From: Caldilineaceae bacterium
GTDB lineage: Bacteria > Chloroflexota > Anaerolineae > Caldilineales > Caldilineaceae
Direction: 5' to 3'
NCBI GenBank assembly: GCA_020634755.1
Contig: JACKBC010000001.1
Coordinates: forward strand, 186,001-250,000
Length of the DNA stretch: 64,000 nt
A program made the translations under genes and the position numbers. Below the pieces are notes generated by a model. The model ran no database searches. It was not told the DNA's origin and saw nothing but the letters and a program-made list of their open reading frames with translations. Shown here one piece after another: positions 23,357-31,753 of this stretch. The first letter of the stretch is position 1. Each line of letters begins with the position of its first letter.

Positions 23357-24466
23357 TTGAAGCACTTGAAAGCCCCAGAAGAGACCACCGTTGTCATTGC
23401 CATGAGCGGTGGCGTGGATAGTTCGGTGGCGGCGGCGCTCATGGTGGAGCGCGGCTATCAATGCATTGGCATTATGATGCGGCTGTGGGCAGAGACAGGG
23501 GCCGGCGAAGGCTCTATGAATAAATGTTGCAGCGTGGAGAGTATGGCCGACGCGCGCCAGGTGGCGGATCAGCTGGGCATTCCGTTTTATCTGATCAACG
23601 TCGAGCAGCCCTTTAAGCAGAACGTGGTCGATTTCTTTATTGAGGGCTACAGCGCCGGTCTTACACCCAATCCATGCCTGGCCTGCAATCGTCACATCCG
23701 CTTTGATTATTTGCTCAATTATGCACGCAAGCTGGGTGCGGATTATCTGGTGACCGGTCATCACGCCCGCACGCGCCGGCTGGATACAGGTGAGATTCAG
23801 CTTTTAAAGGCCGTGGATGAGCGCAAGGATCAGAGCTACGTGCTCAGCGTTATGGGACAGGCAGAACTGCGCGATGTGCTTTTTCCGGTGGGCGATTTCA
23901 CCAAACCGGTGATTCGCCAAATGGCCGCCCAGTGGGGCCTGCCCATTGCCAGTAAACACGACTCAATGGATCTCTGTTTTATTGCAGATGATGATTATCG
24001 ACGCTTTTTGCAGGATTGGGCCAGCCACGCCATGCAGCCCGGTCCCATTGTAGACCGTGCGGGCAACGTTTTGGGGGAGCATGCCGGGTTGCCCAGCTAC
24101 ACCATTGGTCAGCGCAAAGGATTGGGCATTGGGGGGGTGGGTGTGCCGCTTTTTGTGTTAGAACTGGACAGCACCCGTAATACGCTGGTGGTGGGGCGCA
24201 AAGAAGAGTTGGGGCGAACGCAGCTGCTGGCTCACCACGTCAACTGGACTGGCGATGCGGCGGTGGCGGCGGGCTTTGCGGCTCAGTGCAAGATCCGCTA
24301 TCGCGCCCAGCCAGTAGATTGCCGCCTTTATCCAGCGCCGCCGGACGCAGACGAGACAACGGTGGCCGTCCATTTTGCCGAGCCGCTGTACGGCATTTCG
24401 CCTGGGCAGGGCGCGGTATTTTATGATGGTGACGTATGTCTGGGCGGCGGAATCATCGCGCGCTGA
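23357..24466 (+). CDS. mnmA: tRNA-specific 2-thiouridylase MnmA
   Basis: A 369-residue enzyme that adds sulfur to C2 of the wobble uridine (U34) of Lys, Glu and Gln tRNAs. The ATP pyrophosphatase loop is SGGVDSS (17-23). The two catalytic cysteines are in NPCLACN (about 107) and SMDLCFI (about 207). The C-terminal beta-barrel follows. The likely start is TTG at 23357, after AAAGGATTAAACGCA; the next good in-frame start would remove the first conserved strand. The gene upstream supplies a cysteine desulfurase, the natural sulfur donor, so the two form a functional pair. Confidence 0.95.
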   Translation: MKHLKAPEETTVVIAMSGGVDSSVAAALMVERGYQCIGIMMRLWAETGAGEGSMNKCCSVESMADARQVADQLGIPFYLINVEQPFKQNVVDFFIEGYSAGLTPNPCLACNRHIRFDYLLNYARKLGADYLVTGHHARTRRLDTGEIQLLKAVDERKDQSYVLSVMGQAELRDVLFPVGDFTKPVIRQMAAQWGLPIASKHDSMDLCFIADDDYRRFLQDWASHAMQPGPIVDRAGNVLGEHAGLPSYTIGQRKGLGIGGVGVPLFVLELDSTRNTLVVGRKEELGRTQLLAHHVNWTGDAAVAAGFAAQCKIRYRAQPVDCRLYPAPPDADETTVAVHFAEPLYGISPGQGAVFYDGDVCLGGGIIAR

Positions 24467-24479
24467 ATAGATCAATTTT

Positions 24480-24761
24480 ATGGCTGAGTCGGGTCAATTT
24501 TTAAACAGCATTATCTGGTCGCCGCCTTTTATTTTAGGGGCGCTGTTGAGCATTTTTTACGCCAGCCTCTATCACCTTTGGGGCGGATCTGGTTTGCGCG
24601 ATCTGATCATTTATTTGATTGCGGCCGGATGCGGGTTTGCCTTGGGGCAGGGCGCCTGCGCCATTATGCAGTTTGAATTATTTCAGATCGGCCATCTGTG
24701 CGTGGTAGAAGCTTCGGTGGGCGCATGGCTAGCGCTTTTGATTGCTAGACTGTTTGTGTAA
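24480..24761 (+). CDS. Small hydrophobic membrane protein, unknown function
   Basis: A 93-residue protein with about three membrane segments and a conserved-looking GGSGLRDLIIYLIAAGCGFAL core. No family recognised. It starts 13 bases after the mnmA stop and ends 11 bases before the next gene, so it is probably part of the same transcript. No good ribosome binding site is visible. Confidence 0.7.
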   Translation: MAESGQFLNSIIWSPPFILGALLSIFYASLYHLWGGSGLRDLIIYLIAAGCGFALGQGACAIMQFELFQIGHLCVVEASVGAWLALLIARLFV

Positions 24762-24772
24762 AGGGGTTCAAT

Positions 24773-25186
24773 GTGGTTACTGCCTATATGCGGGATATTG
24801 CCATTATTATTATTGCCGTGCAGAGCATTGTGATCGGCGCGCTGATTGCCGTGTTGATCTTACAAGTATGGCGGCTAATTAAAATGGTGCAGACTGAGAT
24901 CAAGCCGATGATAGACGATATGCAGGATACCATCGGCACAGTGCGCGGGACAACTACCTTTGTGAGCGATAATATTGTACAGCCAGTGGCAAAAACGAGT
25001 GGTTATATGGCGGGGATGCGGACGGCGGTCAAGGTGCTGGGCGCCGATTTGCCGGCCATTTTGGGACGCTCCAAACGACCGGCGGCGCAGACAACAGTCG
25101 TCACAGAATCAGTTGACGTTGCCGAGCCCAATACGGTCCAGGACAGCGGTGCAGCCAATGCAAAAGGCAGCGGAAGCGGGCATTAG
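24773..25186 (+). CDS. Membrane-anchored DUF948-like protein
   Basis: A 137-residue protein: one membrane helix near the N-terminus (IIIIAVQSIVIGALIAVLIL), then a charged helical region (MVQTEIKPMIDDMQDTIGTV) reminiscent of DUF948/YtxH-type proteins, then a low-complexity tail. Start GTG at 24773 with AAGGGG upstream. It closes the desulfurase-mnmA-small-membrane-protein run. Function unknown; the link to thiolation is positional only. Its last 78 bases overlap a small reading frame on the opposite strand. Confidence 0.7.
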   Translation: MVTAYMRDIAIIIIAVQSIVIGALIAVLILQVWRLIKMVQTEIKPMIDDMQDTIGTVRGTTTFVSDNIVQPVAKTSGYMAGMRTAVKVLGADLPAILGRSKRPAAQTTVVTESVDVAEPNTVQDSGAANAKGSGSGH

Positions 25187-25285
25187 GGGTTCCGTGTGAA
25201 GGCCCAACACCTGCATGGCGCCGAAAACCGTTAGGATACCAATACCAGAAACCAGTAGCATATTGCTTGCAAGTACCTTGACCAT
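25109..25285 (-). CDS. Possible 58-residue membrane peptide
   Basis: On the minus strand the ATG at 25285 follows AGGAGAAATTCA, a strong ribosome binding site with ideal spacing. It opens a 58-codon frame starting MVKVLASNMLLVSGIGILTV, which has the look of a single membrane helix, followed by a short tail. It ends inside the 3' end of the opposite gene. The match of site and hydrophobic start argues for a real small gene or for the head of a truncated one. No family recognised. Confidence 0.4.
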   Translation of the reverse strand: MVKVLASNMLLVSGIGILTVFGAMQVLGLHTEPLMPASAAFCIGCTAVLDRIGLGNVN

Positions 25286-25314
25286 TGAATTTCTCCTGAA
25301 ACCGTACCTATATA

Positions 25315-25380
25315 GAACTTACGCAGTCTCGGCTAAAATAGCCAGGTCTATCGATATATTCGTGTGACGCTACGTAAGTC
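25315..25380. repeat. Diverged 66-bp relative of the 78-bp inverted-repeat family
   Basis: GAACTTACGCAG at the left and CTACGTAAGTC at the right resemble the ends of the element at 12031, but the interior differs. It lies just upstream of the small minus-strand frame ending at 25109. Confidence 0.5.
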
Positions 25381-25422
25381 GTATTATTGTCGAACGATAA
25401 CCTGCTGTATAGGTTACCGAAA

Positions 25423-25608
25423 TCATGCGCTGCGTACTTGAGGCAAATGTGACAATTCGCCAATAATTCCAACAATAATACCCAGTTCTCTCTGTTTGCG
25501 GGCGATATATTGACGCACCAGCCCAAATACTACTGCCGATGTACTAATCTTACAAATTCCCACAATTGATTTCTCTGGCCAAAAAGCGCTTTCATATCCC
25601 CACCCCAA
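25423..25608 (-). other. Short open frame of unclear status
   Basis: A 61-codon frame whose second half reads VVFGLVRQYIARKQRELGII, which has a protein-like composition. There is no ribosome binding site and no family I can name. It could be a gene remnant; the rest of the 25.4-25.6 kb gap shows nothing. Confidence 0.2.
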
Positions 25609-25644
25609 CAGATCGTAGGATTTTCGTAGCCTAATCGTACAAAA

Positions 25645-25671
25645 AAGCGCCTCTACAATGTAGAGGCGCTT
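25645..25671. terminator. Terminator hairpin, minus-strand side
   Basis: Arms AAGCGCCTCTACA and its complement around a single A, with AAAAA at 25641-25646 giving a T run on the minus strand. It probably ends transcripts of the solute-binding protein gene at 25953. A second hairpin, GCCTGCCT / AGGCAGGC with inner TTGG / CCAA, lies at 25683-25719. Confidence 0.75.
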
Positions 25672-25952
25672 GATAATTGCATGCCTGCCTTTAATGTTGG
25701 GAAGGCCAACCAGGCAGGCTTGAGGTATAGGGTAGGACCGAGGGCAGCCATAGGCTGATGGAATGGATCATACCATTGAACTTTGGGCGCGTCAAGTGCC
25801 AATTTTTTACTTCTACCAACACCCTGGCCCACCGATAGACTAGGAATTATCGGAATTAAGATTGAGTATGCGGATTCACGCGCATGAGCACCGATTGTTC
25901 ATAGAGAATCATGTTGATCCCTATTGATCCGCGTACGATTTTTTAAACGGCC

Positions 25953-27026
25953 TTAATGGGCCAAAGAATCTGAATAGGCCTGAACAAACCGACCATCAAA
26001 GAGCGCATTAAAGTCGGTCGGGGCGGTGGGCATGGATCCAATCTCCACCAAGAAGTGGGCAATTTGTTGCGCCGCAAAAGGGAGATGCGCCATGCCTTGC
26101 TCTGGTGCAAAGGCGTCCACATTGTCTTTCACAGAAAAAATGCGCACTCCTTCTTCAAATACCTCCACCTCTTCGACACTAATGCCCGCCCGATCGGCCA
26201 TCAAATCTTCGGCTTCTTTGAGGTTCACTTTCATGAAACCGATGACATCGAACCAAACCTCGACCAGCTTTTGCACATCGTCCGGGCGCTGATCGACAAG
26301 CGTCTGGCTCACCACCAGCAGATCGGGAAAAGCGCCGGGATAATGGGCGGATGTGACCAACTCATGGCTGCCGGCGCGGGCCAACGCCTTGAGCCCATAG
26401 GGCGGAAAAGTACCGATTCCATCCAGTTCACCAGCCACAAAGGCCTTGATGCCGGCACTCGTCTCCATATTGACGATTTCCACATCATCGTGCCGCAGCC
26501 CAGCTTCATACAGCGCCAGCGTGAGCAGGAAATCTTCCGCCGCCCCCCCTTCCAGGCCGATCTTTTTGCCCGCCAGATCTGGCAGAGACTGCACCTCTGC
26601 CGCCACCACAATTTTGTCATCGCCCATGGAATTGTCGTTGACCAGCACCGCCACTTCGCCATTGACGGCGGTGGGCGCAAAGGCCACGGTATCGTCAAGC
26701 GTTTGCGCATTGCCATCAATTTCGCCGGCAGCCAGCGCTCTCAATGAGTCGTGATAATCCTCAAACCAGCGCAGTTCCACGTCAAGGCCATGCTGCTCAA
26801 AAAGACCTTCCTGCTCGGCAACATACCAGGGCCACCAGCCCGGCCAGTCGCTATAGCCAATCACAATCGTTCGCCCGTTCACATCCGCACCCAAGTTGGG
26901 ACCCGATGCAGCCTGAACGCTGGCTTCTTCCGATTTATCCGCAGATGAACTCCCCCCACAACCGGCGCAGAGCGTCAGCGCTGTGAGCAGACATCCAAGT
27001 ATGCACAAGCGACAAAAAATTTTCAT
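25953..27026 (-). CDS. ABC transporter substrate-binding lipoprotein (NMT1/SsuA-like)
   Basis: About 357 residues. The lipobox is LCAGC, with Cys23 as the lipidation site. The mature part begins with IVIGYSDWPGWWPWYVAEQE, the opening strand and Trp-rich pocket of SBPs for nitrate, sulfonates, thiamine precursors and, most like this one, urea-carboxylase-linked transporters; residues such as EIDGNAQTLDDT follow. It probably binds a small organic amine or amide. No permease or ATPase gene lies within this window, so it is an orphan. ATG at 27026 is chosen over TTG at 27032; AAGGGATGA is upstream. A fragment of the 78-bp repeat sits about 30 bases before it. Confidence 0.9.
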   Translation of the reverse strand: MKIFCRLCILGCLLTALTLCAGCGGSSSADKSEEASVQAASGPNLGADVNGRTIVIGYSDWPGWWPWYVAEQEGLFEQHGLDVELRWFEDYHDSLRALAAGEIDGNAQTLDDTVAFAPTAVNGEVAVLVNDNSMGDDKIVVAAEVQSLPDLAGKKIGLEGGAAEDFLLTLALYEAGLRHDDVEIVNMETSAGIKAFVAGELDGIGTFPPYGLKALARAGSHELVTSAHYPGAFPDLLVVSQTLVDQRPDDVQKLVEVWFDVIGFMKVNLKEAEDLMADRAGISVEEVEVFEEGVRIFSVKDNVDAFAPEQGMAHLPFAAQQIAHFLVEIGSMPTAPTDFNALFDGRFVQAYSDSLAH

Positions 27027-27173
27027 ATTCAATCATCCCTTTAGTATGAATCTACACGACTTACGCAGCGGACATGGATCGTTAGGTGTGCATAACAGCT
27101 TTGAAAATGCCCAATATCACAAACTTCAGCAGCGATCCTAATCAAGAGCGCGATCAAAAGTGACATGTAATAT

Positions 27174-27497
27174 GTGCCGTGGCTGATCAATAAATTGCGG
27201 GCTCTGGTGGGCCCGATCCCATCAATTACCGTTGTGGTTTACTGGTTATGGCCAAATGGTCGTTACGAGGATAGTGGAGAGAGGGACGAAGAAATAGTGT
27301 ATGGTTTAGACAGCAAAGAAACGACCAAAAATCTCAGCTTGGCTAAAAGAATCGAGGAGATGTACTTTGAGTTAGGCCAAGTCATTAAACTTAAATGGAT
27401 TTTAAGGTTAATTTCATACTTTTTACAAGAGCAAGTAAAGCATATATCTGTTTTTATCTTGTTTCAAGTGACAAATGCTTACAAAATACACACATAA
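27174..27497 (+). CDS. Doubtful 107-residue open frame
   Basis: GTG-started frame in an AT-rich gap. The middle (SKETTKNLSLAKRIEEMYFE) has a protein-like, charged helical composition, but there is no clear ribosome binding site and no family I recognise. It might be a remnant of a transferred gene. The rest of the gap from 27030 to 27690 shows no other gene. Confidence 0.25.
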   Translation: MPWLINKLRALVGPIPSITVVVYWLWPNGRYEDSGERDEEIVYGLDSKETTKNLSLAKRIEEMYFELGQVIKLKWILRLISYFLQEQVKHISVFILFQVTNAYKIHT

Positions 27498-27694
27498 TAC
27501 ATGAATATTTATTTCCGATTAGATTTATAACCTGTATCCTTACAGTTAGTGTCAGCAAAATGTAACAAAACTTTTGTACTATTCCTGCTATATTTTCAGA
27601 AAATGACTATTGTGATTTAGAGAGTCACATCTAACTTCGTAGCCTTTCCCGCATCCAGCCAACGCTAAAGCCCAACATCATCTCCTTCCAAAAT

Positions 27695-27778
27695 CAGTAT
27701 ACTGCCGCCGCGCAGGCGACTATGGCGCCAGCTTCGCCTAATGAATCCGGCTCCATCTTGCACCGGTGCGATCTACTG
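27695..27778 (+). repeat. 84-nt dispersed hairpin element, copy 6 (diverged)
   Basis: Exactly 84 bases, from CAGTATACTGCCG to GTGCGATCTACTG. The outer arms and the TAATGAATCCGGCTCCATC centre are conserved, but the CCGCAACGG block is lost. It lies 162 bases upstream of the membrane-anchored protein at 27940. Confidence 0.8.
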
Positions 27779-27939
27779 ATAATGCATCGCATCCCCGCGC
27801 CAGAAGTTAGCAGGCCACATTACCCTGTGAATCAGATAAATCCGCAGAGACATTTGTTTGTTACCCCATGGTTAGCCCCTGTTCTTGCATAGAATGGGCC
27901 AAAAGAAGCAAATTATTTTTAGATCGAAGGAGACCATTT

Positions 27940-28770
27940 ATGTCCGGCATTCCCAATGTCCTGATCATTGTTGCCCTGGTTGTTGTCATTATTATCAGTG
28001 CTGTTATCGGGCTCCAATTGCCCAACCTCATGAATTCGTCGCAGGTTACTCAAACCGAGGAGCTGAATTCACAACTCGTTAATTTGCTGATCCAAGAGAG
28101 ACTGAATAACAACGCAGCCGCCAATAGCGCCAGCCCCACAACGGGCCAGGCTGCGGCGCCCACCGCTAACTTTGCACCGGCATTGCCCACCGAACAGCCT
28201 GCCGCGGTTGTGGATGAGCCGGCAGTTGTAGCTGACGTAGCCGCTACCGCCGCACCACCGACGCCAGCGCCAGACATTGACTATGTGTTTAGCTATGTCC
28301 CTTCACGCGAGGAGTGTACGGTGGCCACCCAACTCGTCGTGCATCTCATGGAAAGCTGGGGATATCACATCCGCATGGATGAGGTAACCACCCCGGATGA
28401 ACTTTATCGTCACTTGAGCTATCATGACCTAGCCGAAAATCAGTCGCATATGACGTTCTGCTACACGGATCCGGTGGATAGAGAATATTTTTCCACGTAT
28501 CTCAACGAAATCAGCATCATTGGCAATGGCTATTACGACGATGGCGCCATGAAGCTTTATACGGTCTCTCATGTGGGGTTTGCCGCCGAACTGGAAGCCA
28601 AAGATCATTGCTTCTACAACTTCCTGCGCGAGTTCAATGAACTCCCCATTTTGCTTAAAGATCAAACCGTTGCCCACTTCTTGTTCGATAACGTGGAGCA
28701 GGTTGAATTGTGGGGCAATTGTTACGGCCACAAAATGGAATCGGCTGCAGAAAATAAGCAGTCACAATAA
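27940..28770 (+). CDS. Membrane-anchored half solute-binding-like protein, paralogue of the gene at 40519
   Basis: A 276-residue protein: a membrane helix right at the N-terminus (IVALVVVIIISAVIGLQL), an Ala/Pro/Thr-rich spacer to about residue 105, and a folded domain of about 165 residues with four cysteines. The domain has the pattern of one lobe of an OpuAC-type binding protein (cysteine, then VVHLMESWGYHI, then HMTFCYTDPVDREYF). The protein at 40519 has the same layout and matching signposts (a TLCYVDPDDREL block at the same place). ATG at 27940 with AAGGAG 8 bases upstream. Function unknown; a tethered binding or sensing role outside the cell is an inference. Confidence 0.75.
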   Translation: MSGIPNVLIIVALVVVIIISAVIGLQLPNLMNSSQVTQTEELNSQLVNLLIQERLNNNAAANSASPTTGQAAAPTANFAPALPTEQPAAVVDEPAVVADVAATAAPPTPAPDIDYVFSYVPSREECTVATQLVVHLMESWGYHIRMDEVTTPDELYRHLSYHDLAENQSHMTFCYTDPVDREYFSTYLNEISIIGNGYYDDGAMKLYTVSHVGFAAELEAKDHCFYNFLREFNELPILLKDQTVAHFLFDNVEQVELWGNCYGHKMESAAENKQSQ

Positions 28771-28808
28771 TATCCACGGTTCACCAATCAAAAAGGCTGC
28801 TTTCCGTT

Positions 28809-28894
28809 AAGTATCTATCCGTAAATTCTTTGTGCTAAATCGCGCCGCCAGAGACAGCGCACGATGCACAACCAAATTTACGGACAGGTTCTTA
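28809..28894 (+). repeat. 85-bp inverted-repeat element, copy 2
   Basis: AAGTATCTATCCGTAAATTC at the left and AAATTTACGGACAGGTTCTT at the right. It lies in the 204-base convergent gap between the gene ending at 28770 and the aldo-keto reductase. Confidence 0.85.
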
Positions 28895-28974
28895 GTAGAA
28901 AGCAGCCTTCTTATGCCGATTCAGGCCCTCGCGTCCTGAATAAACACTCTTTTGGGCTCAATTGCAGCCAGGCA

Positions 28975-29949
28975 TCATCCCTTTTGCTCTTCGCTGCGGT
29001 CGGTGGCGGGCGGTGGCTCGGGGGAAATGGCCGACATTTCGGCTCGCCACTCGGGCGTCATCTCCACATCCACGGCGGCCAGCGATGATTCCAGCTGCTC
29101 TAAATTGCGGGCGCCGATAATGGGTGCGGTGACCGCCGGGTGCGCCATTACCCAGGCCACAGCCAGCGTGGCCGGATGCATATTTTTCGCTTGGGCATAG
29201 TTGGTAAAGCGTTCCGCCACCTCGTAGAACAGCTCTTCTTGATAGCGCTTGATATACATCTGGTTCTCCACCAGGCGCCCCTTTGCCGGTCGGTTGGCCG
29301 TTGTATATTTGCCCGTCAAGAGACCGCCCCCCAATGGGCTATAAGGAATCACGCCGATCTGCTCAGATTGAGCCAGCGGCAGCAATTCTACTTCGGCCTG
29401 GCGCTTGGCCAGGCTATACATGGGCTGCATGCATTCAAAACGGGCCTGATTCTTACGCTCGGCAATGCCCAAGGCCTTTGCCGTCTGCCAAGCCGACCAG
29501 TTGCTCACGGCCGGATAGACAATTTTGCCTTGCCGCACCAGATCGTCCAGCACGCCGACGGTCTCTTCAATGGGCGTATTGTAATCATGCTGATGCACAA
29601 AATAGAGGTCGAGCCGATCCGTGTTCAAACGGCGCAGTGAATCTTCCACGGCTCGGGTAATGTGGCGCCGTGAAAGACCGCGGGCATTTACATCGCTGCC
29701 CACCGCGCCAAAGACCTTGGACGTAATAATTAACTCGTCGCGGCTCCCCTTCATCAAACGCCCCAGGATCTCCTCAGAACGCCCGCCGCTATACACATTG
29801 GCCGTGTCGAAAAAGTTGATGCCCGCATCGCGGCAGCGCTTAAACATAGCTGCCGATGTGGCCTCATCCGCATCACCGCCAAAAGACATGGTGCCAAAAC
29901 AGAGCTGCGAAACCTTAACCCCTGTTTTTCCTAATAAGCGATACTTCAT
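28975..29949 (-). CDS. Aldo/keto reductase
   Basis: A 324-residue TIM-barrel NADPH-dependent oxidoreductase. The tetrad is visible: Asp and Tyr in FFDTANVYSGG, Lys in IITSKVFG, His in FVHQHD. The C-terminal cofactor-binding block PIIGARNLEQLESSL fits the family (AKR11/12-like, often annotated as general stress protein or aryl-alcohol dehydrogenase). The substrate is unknown. ATG at 29949 with GAGGAAAACC upstream; the frame is open for a further 22 codons without a better start. It is the last gene of the minus-strand run from 34.4 kb, 145 bases after the antiporter. Confidence 0.92.
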   Translation of the reverse strand: MKYRLLGKTGVKVSQLCFGTMSFGGDADEATSAAMFKRCRDAGINFFDTANVYSGGRSEEILGRLMKGSRDELIITSKVFGAVGSDVNARGLSRRHITRAVEDSLRRLNTDRLDLYFVHQHDYNTPIEETVGVLDDLVRQGKIVYPAVSNWSAWQTAKALGIAERKNQARFECMQPMYSLAKRQAEVELLPLAQSEQIGVIPYSPLGGGLLTGKYTTANRPAKGRLVENQMYIKRYQEELFYEVAERFTNYAQAKNMHPATLAVAWVMAHPAVTAPIIGARNLEQLESSLAAVDVEMTPEWRAEMSAISPEPPPATDRSEEQKG

Positions 29950-30093
29950 TTTGGTTTTCCTCGTTTCTGTCTCTTTGGTTCCTAAAGATCTATTCGGTTG
30001 GCGCACTCTGCGCACAAAACGCCGCGCCCTGCTGTGCTAGATTATCGCGTACCTGTACAGATGCGTCCAGTCTAGCCATGTTGCACAATTGGG

Positions 30094-31572
30094 CTATGCC
30101 TGTGTAACCAAGCGGAAAAGCGTCAACTCGACCAGCAGCGTAATGCAAATGACCAGCAGCAGACTTTGACCAATCCCCAATAGCACGAAGCCCAACAGCG
30201 CCGAAAGCGCCGTGACCGCCACCAGCAAGATTTGCGTACTCGCATGCTGCACGGGGGAAATGCCCAAGCTGGACGCCGTCAGGATAGAGAGATCGGAGAT
30301 GGGCGAAATCTGGTCGCCCAGCACCACGCCAGAAATAGCCGCTGCGCCACACAGCACCAGCCACGATTGTTCGCCATTGATTTGCAAACCAGCATGCAGC
30401 ACAATGGGCAATAACAGCGCCAACGACGACCACGGGCAGCCAATCAGGGCGGCGGTCACGGCGCTGAGGATAAAAAAGAGCACGGGAATCAACGAAGAGC
30501 CAATGAATAGATGGCCAAATACATTAGATACCACTGCTTGGGTATCTAGATCTAAATTCATAAGCAGACCAAAGGTCCAACCAAAGGTCAGAATCAGGCA
30601 GACGGGCAAAATTTGCAAAGCGCCGCGCCCGCTCCAGCGCCAAAGGCTGGAAAGCGCAAAACCGCGCACCAGCCAAAAGAAGAGTAGCGCGCCGATCAAC
30701 ATCAGCGCCAACGACCAGAGCAAAGCCATGGAAATGTCGCCCTGGGCCAGCAGGGCGGATAAGCTCATATCGGGCTGCAACAGTAAGGGCAGTAGAAAAA
30801 GGCCGGTTGCCACCACGGGCAGCGGAAAGACCAGCAGGGCAAAATCCAGGGGGTGAGCGGCGCCGCGTTGTTCTTCCGGCACGCCGTCCTCGGCGCTGAG
30901 GATCAACGCGGAATCGCTGGCCTTGCGCAGCGCCGGCACCTCTCGCGAAGAAAACGACGTAATGATGACCAGCATCATGGCCAAAAGGGCATAGAGATTA
31001 TAGGGAATCGTTTGGATAAAAAAGGTAATGGGGCTGATCTGCAAGCTTTGAAAAGCCGGCGTGGCCTGCAAAATTGCAATAATCACAATGGCGGTGGACG
31101 AAAGCGGAAAGAGAATATGCATTGAAAAGGAGGTGCCATGCACCTGATAGGCATATTTGGTGGCGGAAACATTGCTCTCGCGGCTCAGTGAACGGGCCAA
31201 AACGCCGCGCGTCAAGGTGCTCAAATAGTCATCAATGGCCGTTAGAAAGGCCAAGATGATCAGCACAAACTGCCCCTTAATTCGGGAGGCCAACCGCTTT
31301 TTCACATATTTGGCAAACAGTAACACCGCGCCAGATTCGCTCATCAGGTTGGCCAACATGCCCAATAGAATCACAAATAGCAGGCTGCGCAGATTCAAAC
31401 TGTCTGTAAGCACCTCGGTCACCCGGACATAAAAGAGCGTCAGCGCCGCCAACATGACGCCGGAAACCGAGACCAAACAGGCCGTTACCACAGCTGCGGC
31501 CAGCGCCAACAGCACCCGGCGCGTTGTGAGCACAACCACCATGAGGACAAAAATGGGCAAGGCAACCTGCAT
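30094..31572 (-). CDS. NhaC-family Na+/H+ antiporter-like transporter
   Basis: About 492 residues with roughly 12 membrane helices. The segment GVVLGDQISPISDLSILTAS corresponds to the GDxxSPxSDT signature of NhaC and of the related malate/lactate exchangers. Such proteins exchange sodium for protons, and some relatives exchange organic acids; the substrate here is not certain. ATG at 31572 with GGAGAG before it is preferred over an in-frame ATG at 31599. It lies downstream of the amidinotransferase gene, from which it is separated by a terminator-like hairpin and hairpin copy 7, so it may have its own promoter. Confidence 0.85.
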   Translation of the reverse strand: MQVALPIFVLMVVVLTTRRVLLALAAAVVTACLVSVSGVMLAALTLFYVRVTEVLTDSLNLRSLLFVILLGMLANLMSESGAVLLFAKYVKKRLASRIKGQFVLIILAFLTAIDDYLSTLTRGVLARSLSRESNVSATKYAYQVHGTSFSMHILFPLSSTAIVIIAILQATPAFQSLQISPITFFIQTIPYNLYALLAMMLVIITSFSSREVPALRKASDSALILSAEDGVPEEQRGAAHPLDFALLVFPLPVVATGLFLLPLLLQPDMSLSALLAQGDISMALLWSLALMLIGALLFFWLVRGFALSSLWRWSGRGALQILPVCLILTFGWTFGLLMNLDLDTQAVVSNVFGHLFIGSSLIPVLFFILSAVTAALIGCPWSSLALLLPIVLHAGLQINGEQSWLVLCGAAAISGVVLGDQISPISDLSILTASSLGISPVQHASTQILLVAVTALSALLGFVLLGIGQSLLLVICITLLVELTLFRLVTQA

Positions 31573-31616
31573 CGGAGCAACTCTCCACGGTTTGCACAAA
31601 AAATAGATGGGTAGAC

Positions 31617-31649
31617 AAATAATCGCCCCGATGGTCGGAGCGATTATTT
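31617..31649 (-). terminator. Hairpin between amidinotransferase and antiporter genes
   Basis: Stem AAATAATCGCCCCGA / TCGGAGCGATTATTT with one mismatch and loop TGG. On the minus strand the hairpin ends in a T-rich stretch, consistent with termination after the amidinotransferase gene. Confidence 0.7.
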
Positions 31650-31668
31650 TAGGACTTTAGGAATTACG

Positions 31669-31752
31669 CACTACACGGCAACGGTGTTGGTCAAATAGAC
31701 GTCGGTCGGCTTTGTTAAATCCGACTCTCTCACTTGTGATTGCGCTCTACTG
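31669..31752 (+). repeat. 84-nt dispersed hairpin element, copy 7
   Basis: 84 bases from CACTACACGGCAACGG to GCGCTCTACTG. In the central stem one G-C pair of the consensus is replaced by A-T (TAGAC with ACTCT), a paired change. It ends 1 base from the TAA of the amidinotransferase gene, on the opposite strand to it. Confidence 0.88.
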
Positions 31753-31753
31753 A

